NCBI GenBank assembly: GCA_900758895.1
Contig: CAAETG010000116.1
Span: forward strand, 1-5,187
From: Bacilli bacterium
GTDB lineage: Bacteria > Bacillota_I > Bacilli_A > RF39 > UBA660
Direction: 5' to 3'
Length of the DNA stretch: 5,187 nt
Both the position numbers and the translations under genes were made by a program. The notes beneath the pieces were generated by a model, which did not search any database, was not told the origin of the DNA, and saw only the letters and a list, made by a program, of their open reading frames with translations. Shown one piece after another: positions 1 to 5,076 of the stretch (position 1 is its first letter; every line of letters begins with the position of its first letter).

Positions 1-10
1 GGAATTTTTC

Positions 11-535
11 TCAATTTCCTATTTTTTCTTTAATTTCTTTTGCTTTAATTTTTATTTTTTGCTCTCTCTTAATATTTTGCTCTAAATTACCAACGAGATA
101 ATCAGCACTAATTCCAAATGTTTCACAAATTTGTTTTAAATCAGCCGTACTAATCATCATTCTTCCAATTTCATAATAGCTAATACTACTTCTTTTGGTA
201 TCGATTCTTTGCGCAAATTTCTCTTGGGTAAAACCAAGACTTTTTCTTAAGTTTTTTAATTTCATCCCGATATTTTTTAAATCCATTTCTTTAACATAGC
301 GATAAGGAAAAGAATCAACCTCATCGATAATACCAAGTAAATAATCAATAGGAACTTGATAAAAATAAGCAAGTTTAATTAGCTGCTTTAAACTAATATT
401 AGCAAATCCATGCTCCCAATTATTAACTAAACTTCTAGATATTTTAAGTGCACTAGCCACTTGTTTTTGTGTATATCCAACTCTTTCTCTGATAAATCGA
501 ATTCTTTCTTCAACAATTGTTTTATTGCTTTCCAT
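11..535 (-). CDS. Tandem XRE-family helix-turn-helix transcriptional regulator
   Basis: This encodes a 174-aa cytoplasmic DNA-binding regulator. Two complete Cro/CI-type (HTH_3) domains are visible, at about residues 12-69 and 91-149. Each has the (Y/F)TQ turn entering the first helix, a recognition helix region, a W/YE-x-G motif and a terminal (I/A)DYL(L/V)G. The two domains align with a constant 81-residue offset and no gaps (YTQ 21-23 with FTQ 102-104, E41 with E122, DYL 64-66 with DYL 145-147), which points to an internal duplication. The tail (152-171) is rich in Lys and Glu and probably helical. The start is supported by GAGG at 543-546, seven bases upstream of the ATG, and the gene ends in TGA. 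No ligand-binding or peptidase domain is present, so the signal it senses is unknown. It is divergent from the surface-protein gene at 768, which makes that gene and its own promoter the natural targets (inference). The family call is firm; the regulon is not known. Confidence 0.93.
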   Translation of the reverse strand: MESNKTIVEERIRFIRERVGYTQKQVASALKISRSLVNNWEHGFANISLKQLIKLAYFYQVPIDYLLGIIDEVDSFPYRYVKEMDLKNIGMKLKNLRKSLGFTQEKFAQRIDTKRSSISYYEIGRMMISTADLKQICETFGISADYLVGNLEQNIKREQKIKIKAKEIKEKIGN

Positions 536-615
536 ACCAAATCCTCATTTCGATTATCATTGTTTCATATTATCAGAATTTATGTGAATAATTGACCTAA
601 ATAATCACAAAAACA

Positions 616-644
616 TTGACTAATTCTAAATGATATTGTATATT
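616..644 (+). promoter_or_regulatory. Candidate sigma-A promoter for the surface-protein gene
   Basis: TTGACT (616-621) lies exactly 17 bases before TATATT (639-644), each five of six matches to consensus. A second TATAAT (645-650) follows directly but would need a 23-base spacer. Transcription would start near 651 and leave a leader of about 117 bases before the ATG at 768. The region is so AT-rich that chance matches are likely, so the promoter is plausible but not proven. Confidence 0.45.
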
Positions 645-690
645 TATAATATAAAATAGTTAAAATATGCCTATGATATATATAATTAGG

Positions 691-712
691 AAGTTTTGAC
701 AAGTTTTGTCGA
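691..712. promoter_or_regulatory. Inverted repeat, candidate operator in the divergent region
   Basis: GACAA-GTT-TTGTC (698-710) is a perfect 5-bp inverted repeat with a 3-base centre. It sits on a 10-bp tandem near-repeat, AAGTTTTGAC then AAGTTTTGTC (691-710), so similar half-sites recur one helical turn apart. A TTGACA at 696-701 lies within it but has no convincing -10 box at the right distance downstream. On the minus strand TTGTCA (702 to 697) lies 18 bases from TATCAT (678 to 673), a possible promoter for the XRE gene. Short dyads of this kind are typical XRE-family operators. The link to the adjacent regulator is inferred from position only. Confidence 0.35.
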
Positions 713-767
713 AACGAATGAAATAGGAAAGAAAATATGTTAATATACATAAGAAAAGAGGAATAGT

Positions 768-2096
768 ATGCCATTTGAAACCTTAAAGAGAAGTCACTTA
801 AAAAGAAATATCATAATTGGAGTAGTAGTATTAATTATTAGTGCCATAGTACTTAATTTTACCAGAGCAAAATATAGAGTAACTGAAAGTATTCCACTCG
901 TAAATGGAACAATTAATTATGATTTAGCTGATTTAAATGCCGTAGCAGTCTATATAGAGGAAGAAGATTATTACTCTAAAAGCGACACCATTCCTTCAAG
1001 TGGATATACATTCAATGAAGAGAAAAGCTACTGTACAGTAAATGGTGAAGAAGATACTAGCATAACAGTTAATTATGATGCAAACACTCAAAGTTTAAGT
1101 GTATCCCCTTTAACAACAAAAGGGACAAAATGTTATTTATACTTTCGTTATCCTCATACTATTCCGGAATTAATAGAAAGTAAAATAATTGATCAAAGAA
1201 CAGATTTTGATAGTACTTTAGCTTCTAATACAACAGGAACTTTATTTAAAGCAGAAGATGATGATGGAATTAGTTATTATTTTGCAGGAGCAGTGGATGA
1301 TAATTATGTAAAATTTGGTGGATTTTACTGGCGGATCATAAGAATTAATGGTAATGGAAGTATGCGTATGATTTACCAAGGAAAAACACCAGATGCAAAA
1401 GGCAAAGATAGTGTCATTAATGAAAGCGTAGCATTTAATGTTTTCACAACAGAATTAAAGGATAATGCATATGTAGGATATATGTATGGAACAGTAAAAA
1501 GTAATAATTATGAAGAAACTCATGCTAATACGAACGATAGCAACATAAAAGAGGTTGTAGATGAATGGTATAAAAATAATTTATTGAGTTATGATTCATA
1601 TATAGACAAAAATAGTGGCTTTTGCGGAGACAGAGAAATAAGCAGTGGGTTAGGATATGGAACAAATGAAACCGACTATGCAGCATATGATAGGCTATTT
1701 GCACATTTAGAAAAAAAGCCAACGCTAAAATGTTCAAATCCTAATCGTGATTTATACACTGTTTCTGAAGCAAATAATGGAAACAAAGCTTTAACTTATC
1801 CAATAGGATTAATTACCGCTGATGAAATATCATATGCTGGAGGGATTTGGAACAATGATGAAAATAAGTATAATTATAGCTTTTATTTATACATTGGGGA
1901 CATAGCTTACTGGGCAATGACTCCTCATCGATATACTGGTTCATCATGGAGTGCAAGTTGCTTATTGGGAAGTTCTGGACATTTAAGCGCAACTGGTAGT
2001 CAAAATTCACATGGGGTAAGACCAGTAATTAATTTAAAATCGGATGTTACTTTTAAAGGTGCCGGAACTGTCACAGATCCATATGTAGTAAATTAG
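768..2096 (+). CDS. Signal-anchored extracellular protein with DUF6273 / C-type-lectin-like domain
   Basis: This 442-aa protein has a short basic N-terminus (K7, R8, K12, R13) followed by one hydrophobic helix at about residues 14-31, then a long polar, Tyr/Asn-rich exterior part. No signal-peptidase site, lipobox or LPXTG motif is visible, so it should be held by an uncleaved N-terminal anchor. Residues 35-127 look like a small beta-sandwich stalk with a possible C89-C122 disulfide. Residues about 167-442 form a second module. It opens with FGGFYWRIIRINGNGSMRMI (183-202), contains C286 and C322, then LITADEISYAGG (348-359) and YWAMTP (381-386), and closes with GVRPVINLKSD (416-426). This order of motifs matches the DUF6273 type, related in fold to FGE-sulfatase and C-type-lectin modules that bind ligands. 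That assignment comes from motif recall, not a search. AGAGGA at 757-762 supports the start. Arg is mostly AGA, unlike the CGT-rich clpB. The function is unknown; adhesion or ligand binding is inferred. Confidence 0.85.
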   Translation: MPFETLKRSHLKRNIIIGVVVLIISAIVLNFTRAKYRVTESIPLVNGTINYDLADLNAVAVYIEEEDYYSKSDTIPSSGYTFNEEKSYCTVNGEEDTSITVNYDANTQSLSVSPLTTKGTKCYLYFRYPHTIPELIESKIIDQRTDFDSTLASNTTGTLFKAEDDDGISYYFAGAVDDNYVKFGGFYWRIIRINGNGSMRMIYQGKTPDAKGKDSVINESVAFNVFTTELKDNAYVGYMYGTVKSNNYEETHANTNDSNIKEVVDEWYKNNLLSYDSYIDKNSGFCGDREISSGLGYGTNETDYAAYDRLFAHLEKKPTLKCSNPNRDLYTVSEANNGNKALTYPIGLITADEISYAGGIWNNDENKYNYSFYLYIGDIAYWAMTPHRYTGSSWSASCLLGSSGHLSATGSQNSHGVRPVINLKSDVTFKGAGTVTDPYVVN

Positions 2097-2119
2097 CACT
2101 CAATATTGACAAGTGCTAA
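2093..2119 (+). promoter_or_regulatory. CIRCE operator (HrcA binding site)
   Basis: TTAGCACTC (2093-2101), nine bases, then AAGTGCTAA (2111-2119) matches the CIRCE consensus TTAGCACTC-N9-GAGTGCTAA at 17 of 18 arm positions. The one mismatch is the first base of the right arm. HrcA binds CIRCE and represses class I heat-shock genes such as groESL and dnaK, and in several Mollicutes also clpB. Here it overlaps the -35 box of the clpB promoter and, at its left edge, the TAG stop codon of the upstream gene. No hrcA gene lies in this window. Confidence 0.95.
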
Positions 2120-2134
2120 TTTTTGTGCTATAAT
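2106..2134 (+). promoter_or_regulatory. Consensus extended -10 sigma-A promoter of clpB
   Basis: TTGACA (2106-2111) and TATAAT (2129-2134) are both perfect and 17 bases apart, with the extended -10 TG at 2126-2127. The start point would be near 2141. The -35 box begins in the CIRCE spacer and ends at the first base of its right arm, so HrcA bound there should block RNA polymerase. This fits a strong promoter that is kept low until heat or misfolded protein inactivates HrcA. Confidence 0.92.
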
Positions 2135-2164
2135 CATACATGTTAATAGAAAGAAGGTGTTAAT

Positions 2165-4273
2165 ATGTATCCTAATATGGGGGAAGAAAACGAAAATGTT
2201 TTAGTGAGTTATGGACGTGATATTACTGAGGCAGTAAAACAAAACAAGGTGGATCCTGTTATTGGTAGAGATGAAGAAATACGTAGTATTATTCGTGTTT
2301 TATCAAGAAAAACCAAAAACAATCCCGTTTTAATTGGTGAACCTGGTGTTGGTAAAACAGCGATTGTCGAAGGTTTAGCATCACGTATCGTTAAAGGAGA
2401 TGTTCCAAGTACTTTAAAAGGAAAAAGAATTTGGTCCCTTGATTTAGGTGCTTTAATTGCAGGTGCTAAATATCGTGGCGAATTCGAGGAACGTCTTAAA
2501 AAAGTTCTAAAAGAAATTAGTGATTCTAACGGGGATATTATATTATTCATAGATGAAATACACATGATTGTTGGTGCTGGTGCTGAAGGTGCCATGGATG
2601 CTGGTAATATGTTAAAACCAATGCTTGCTCGTGGTGAAATTAGATTGATCGGTGCTACCACTTTAAATGAGTATCGTAAATATATTGAGAAAGATGGCGC
2701 TCTAGAAAGACGTTTACAAAAAATAATTGTAAAAGAGCCAAATGTCGAAGATACAATTACAATTCTTCGTGGTTTAAAAGAAAAATTTGAATTATTCCAT
2801 AGTGTTAATATCAAAGATAGTGCACTAATTAGTGCGGCAACGCTTAGTGACCGTTATATCACGGATCGATTCTTACCAGATAAAGCGATTGACTTAGTGG
2901 ATGAAGCATGTGCTACCATAAAGATGCAAATGGCCTCTGTTCCAGTAGAACTAGATACTTTAACTCGTAAAATTATGAGCTTAGAGATTGAAAGAGAAGC
3001 AATAAAGAAAGAAAAAGATGACTTATCAAAACATCGTCGGGAAGAACTAGATACCGAAATAGCAAGTCTAAAAGAAGAAGAAGCCAAAATGCGTTCTAAA
3101 TGGGAAGAAGAAAAAACGCTAAATGATGATATCAACAAGAAAAAAGAAGAATTAGACCAAGCTAGATTTAAACTAGAAACTGCAGAAAATAACTATGATC
3201 TAGAAACAGCAGCTCGTCTTCGCCATGGTGAGATTCCAAAACTAGAGAGTGAACTAGAAAATTTAAGAAGTAAAATTGATTCTCAAATGTTAAGTGATAC
3301 CGTAACGGAAGAAGATATTGCAAGAATCGTAGCCAAATGGACGAATATCCCGGTTCAAAAACTAGTAAGTGGTGAAAAAGAAAAACTACTTAATCTCGAA
3401 AATAATTTAAAGAAACGAGTAATTGGTCAAGATGAGGCTGTAAAAGTTGTAAGTGATGCAATTATTCGGGCGAGAAGTGGTATCAAAGATCCAAATAGAC
3501 CAATTGGTTCCTTCATATTCATGGGTCCAACTGGTGTTGGTAAAACCGAACTAGCAAAAGCTTTAGCTTACGAATTATTTGATGATGAACGTCATATGGT
3601 AAGAATTGACTGTTCGGAATATATGGAAGCTTTCAATGTATCTAGACTTCTTGGAGCTCCTCCAGGATATGTTGGCTATGATGAAGGAGGGGAACTCACT
3701 GAAGCCGTAAGACGAAATCCATACAGCATAGTTTTATTTGATGAAATTGAAAAAGCCCATCCTGATGTCTTCAATATTTTACTTCAAATCCTAGATGATG
3801 GTCGTATTACGGATAGTACCGGTAAACTCGTTGATTTTAAAAATACCATTATCATTATGACTTCTAACTTAGGAAGTGAATATATCCTTGATAATGAGGA
3901 AAACAGTGAATCAAAAGTAATGGAAGCACTAAAAAGAACATTCCGTCCAGAATTTATCAATCGTATTGATGAAATTGTCATATTTAAATCTTTAGGTAAA
4001 GATGTTGTTTATAGTATCCTTGATAAAATTGTTCATGAAACAGAATCTAGACTTAAAAATATTAATTTACATCTTGAATTAACGAAAAGTGCTAAAGATT
4101 TTATCATTGAACATTCTTATGAAGAAGCTTATGGTGCAAGACCAATTAAAAGGTATGTAACCCATAATATTGAAACATTAATTGCAGATAAAATCATTAA
4201 AGATGAAATTAAATATGATGAAACAATTATTGTTGATATTGAAGATGATCATTTGATCATAAAAGAAAAATAG
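2165..4273 (+). CDS. clpB: ATP-dependent protein disaggregase ClpB, form lacking the N-terminal domain
   Basis: ClpB is a hexameric AAA+ chaperone that works with DnaK/DnaJ/GrpE to pull polypeptides out of aggregates in the cytoplasm. First ATPase ring: Walker A GEPGVGKT (58-65), pore loop KYRG (102-105), Walker B ending in D130-E131, and Arg-finger region ERR (181-183, followed by L where F is usual). A coiled-coil M domain of about 120 residues (258-380) is full length and separates ClpB from ClpA, ClpC and ClpE. Second ring: Walker A GPTGVGKT (454-461), pore loop GYVGYDEGG (501-509), Walker B with D526-E527, Arg finger R600 and sensor-2 GARP (657-660). No IGF-type loop for ClpP docking is seen. 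At 702 aa it lacks the roughly 150-residue Clp_N domain of the ~860-aa family form, as in Mollicutes ClpB. AAGAAGG upstream of ATG 2165 and the promoter at 2106-2134 show that this is the native start, not a truncation. HrcA/CIRCE control is expected. Confidence 0.97.
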   Translation: MYPNMGEENENVLVSYGRDITEAVKQNKVDPVIGRDEEIRSIIRVLSRKTKNNPVLIGEPGVGKTAIVEGLASRIVKGDVPSTLKGKRIWSLDLGALIAGAKYRGEFEERLKKVLKEISDSNGDIILFIDEIHMIVGAGAEGAMDAGNMLKPMLARGEIRLIGATTLNEYRKYIEKDGALERRLQKIIVKEPNVEDTITILRGLKEKFELFHSVNIKDSALISAATLSDRYITDRFLPDKAIDLVDEACATIKMQMASVPVELDTLTRKIMSLEIEREAIKKEKDDLSKHRREELDTEIASLKEEEAKMRSKWEEEKTLNDDINKKKEELDQARFKLETAENNYDLETAARLRHGEIPKLESELENLRSKIDSQMLSDTVTEEDIARIVAKWTNIPVQKLVSGEKEKLLNLENNLKKRVIGQDEAVKVVSDAIIRARSGIKDPNRPIGSFIFMGPTGVGKTELAKALAYELFDDERHMVRIDCSEYMEAFNVSRLLGAPPGYVGYDEGGELTEAVRRNPYSIVLFDEIEKAHPDVFNILLQILDDGRITDSTGKLVDFKNTIIIMTSNLGSEYILDNEENSESKVMEALKRTFRPEFINRIDEIVIFKSLGKDVVYSILDKIVHETESRLKNINLHLELTKSAKDFIIEHSYEEAYGARPIKRYVTHNIETLIADKIIKDEIKYDETIIVDIEDDHLIIKEK

Positions 4274-4298
4274 TCGGGAATAACTCCTGACTTTTTTT
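4272..4298 (+). terminator. Intrinsic terminator of clpB
   Basis: GTCGGGA (4273-4279), loop ATAAC, and TCCTGAC (4285-4291) form a 7-bp stem with one G-T (G-U in RNA) pair. A4272 can also pair with the first T. Seven Ts (4292-4298) follow. The stem begins at the last base of the clpB TAG stop codon. Confidence 0.93.
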
Positions 4299-4325
4299 GA
4301 CTTTTATGGAGAATTGTGCTATAAT
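4297..4325 (+). promoter_or_regulatory. Consensus extended -10 promoter after clpB
   Basis: TTGACT (4297-4302) and TATAAT (4320-4325) are 17 bases apart, with the extended -10 TG at 4317-4318. The last two Ts of the clpB terminator tract are the first two bases of the -35 box. The -10 region shares 13 identical bases with the clpB promoter (4314-4326 and 2123-2135). Transcription should begin near 4332. No protein-coding gene follows before the terminator at 4373. Confidence 0.85.
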
Positions 4326-4331
4326 CTAAAC

Positions 4332-4396
4332 GTTATGAGTAATTAGGGGGATTACAAATAGCACTTTTTTAGAGTCCCACTGGGGACTATTTTTTT
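4332..4396 (+). ncRNA. Candidate small RNA or leader/attenuator RNA, about 65 nt
   Basis: A strong promoter and a strong terminator bracket about 65 bases that hold no credible ORF; the only ATG (4335) gives a 3-codon frame with no ribosome-binding site. A first hairpin pairs GTAAT (4339-4343) with ATTAC (4351-4355) around a 7-base loop TAGGGGG. A single-stranded AU-rich stretch follows, then the terminator hairpin. It could be a free small RNA, or the leader of the HD gene at 4484 with termination limiting read-through. It matches no riboswitch or RNA family I can recognise. The transcript boundaries are predicted, not observed. Confidence 0.55.
4373..4396 (+). terminator. Intrinsic terminator of the candidate small RNA
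   Basis: AGTCCC (4373-4378), loop ACTG, GGGACT (4383-4388) is a perfect 6-bp GC-rich stem, followed by an A and seven Ts (4390-4396). On the opposite strand the hairpin is not followed directly by a T-run, so it acts in the plus direction. It ends transcription from the 4297-4325 promoter and leaves the HD gene to its own promoter at 4420-4448, unless it is read through. Confidence 0.88.
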
Positions 4397-4419
4397 AGCT
4401 AAAAAATAAGCATTTATCC

Positions 4420-4448
4420 TTTACAAAAAGAGTATAATTTACTATAAT
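4420..4448 (+). promoter_or_regulatory. Sigma-A promoter of the HD-domain gene
   Basis: TTTACA (4420-4425) lies 17 bases before a perfect TATAAT (4443-4448). The start point would be near 4455, leaving about 29 bases of leader that contain the ribosome-binding site AGGAG at 4471-4475. A closer TATAAT at 4433-4438 lies only seven bases from the -35 box and cannot pair with it. Confidence 0.8.
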
Positions 4449-4483
4449 GTTAATAGTCGCAAATGAATGTAGGAGTTGAAGAG

Positions 4484-5029
4484 ATGACAAAACGTTTAAA
4501 ATGTGAGTTTGACGGATTTGTATGTGATATATTAAAAGATGAACATTTTTTAGAAACAAAAAAAGATTTACATCATGGAACAAGTAAATATGAACATTCT
4601 TTAAGGGTGGCCAAATTAAGTTACAGATTAGGAAGATTTTTTAAAGCCGATTTAAAAAGTGTAGCAAGAGCAGGATTACTTCATGATTTTTTCTTTGGTA
4701 CCCGTAAAGATTCGCCAGAAAATTCTTATTTAAAACATCCAGTTACTGCATCTAATAATGCTAAAAAATATTTTAATGTAACAGAATTAGAAGCAGAAGC
4801 AATTAAAACACATATGTTTCATCATGTTTTAATAAAAAAGATTTTTCCGTTTGTAAATAGACAGGAAAAAGCAAGTGTAAGAGAATTCAAACCCAAAAGT
4901 AAAGAAGGCTGGATTATCTGCTTAGCAGATCTGCTTGTCTCTTTAGTAGAATGTGAAAGATTCCAATTTACCTATGCTTTTAATGTAGCTGTTCTATTAG
5001 TATTTAATATTATCTTATTTAAAAATTAA
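4484..5029 (+). CDS. HD-domain protein, probable metal-dependent phosphohydrolase
   Basis: The HD superfamily hydrolyses phosphoester bonds, often of nucleotides, using metals held by His and Asp residues. In this 181-aa cytoplasmic protein the expected set is present: H38 (in KYEHSLRVA), H67-D68 (in LLHDFF), H110 (in KTHMFHH) and D149 (in CLADLL). H30-H31 and H85 may contribute. The layout resembles single-domain HD proteins of Bacilli; the substrate cannot be told. Residues about 164-179 are strongly hydrophobic and may pack as a helix or touch the membrane. I chose ATG 4484 over the in-frame ATG 4463 because AGGAG (4471-4475) lies eight bases upstream of 4484. The earlier ATG has no ribosome-binding site and would sit only about 8 bases from the predicted transcript start. 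The gene has its own promoter and terminator. The domain call is firm, the function open. Confidence 0.88.
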   Translation: MTKRLKCEFDGFVCDILKDEHFLETKKDLHHGTSKYEHSLRVAKLSYRLGRFFKADLKSVARAGLLHDFFFGTRKDSPENSYLKHPVTASNNAKKYFNVTELEAEAIKTHMFHHVLIKKIFPFVNRQEKASVREFKPKSKEGWIICLADLLVSLVECERFQFTYAFNVAVLLVFNIILFKN

Positions 5030-5049
5030 TTCCGTAAGGAATTTTTTTT
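5028..5049 (+). terminator. Intrinsic terminator of the HD-domain gene
   Basis: AATTCC (5028-5033), tetraloop GTAA (a GNRA-type loop), GGAATT (5038-5043), then Ts running to 5049. The stem starts on the last two bases of the TAA stop codon. The stem is AT-rich, but the stable tetraloop and long T-tract make it a good candidate. Confidence 0.85.
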
Positions 5050-5054
5050 GCAAG

Positions 5055-5076
5055 AAAAAAAGCCTTTTAAAGGCTT
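5055..5076 (-). terminator. Intrinsic terminator of the convergent minus-strand gene
   Basis: AAGCCTT (5060-5066), loop TTA, AAGGCTT (5070-5076) is a perfect 7-bp stem. On the minus strand it is followed by a T-run (5061 down to 5055). Its distal arm includes two bases of the TAA stop codon of the gene ending at 5075. Only a few bases separate it from the T-tract of the opposing HD-gene terminator. Confidence 0.85.

Noticed and set aside
1..19. A GGAA/TTCC dyad just past the XRE gene that could be its terminator
   Set aside because: The stem is imperfect and the window ends before any T-tract could be seen.
580..774. A 64-codon minus-strand frame in the divergent intergenic region
   Set aside because: It starts inside the surface-protein gene, is rich in Tyr, Phe and Ile as AT-rich noncoding DNA would give, and overlaps the likely promoters.
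1525..2010. Two short minus-strand frames within the surface-protein gene
   Set aside because: They are antisense to a well-supported coding frame and have no domain or neighbour support.
768..2096. A complete diversity-generating retroelement in the window
   Set aside because: There is no reverse transcriptase, accessory gene or template repeat here. Only the fold of the candidate target fits.
2209..2814. A 201-codon open frame on the minus strand inside clpB
   Set aside because: It is antisense to the conserved first ATPase ring of clpB, has Ser/Ile-rich composition typical of a mirror frame, and shows no recognisable domain.
4316..4364. GTGCTAT (4316-4322) and ATAGCAC (4358-4364) as a second CIRCE-like operator
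   Set aside because: The arms are only 7 bp with a 35-base gap instead of nine, and the left arm is part of the extended -10 sequence. This is probably chance.
4391..4406. The 16-bp perfect palindrome TTTTTTAGCTAAAAAA
   Set aside because: It is a terminator T-tract followed by an A-run and is explained by base composition. It is too AT-rich to call an operator.
4395..4583. A 62-codon minus-strand frame across the HD gene start
   Set aside because: It covers the HD gene promoter and N-terminus on the opposite strand and has low-complexity composition.
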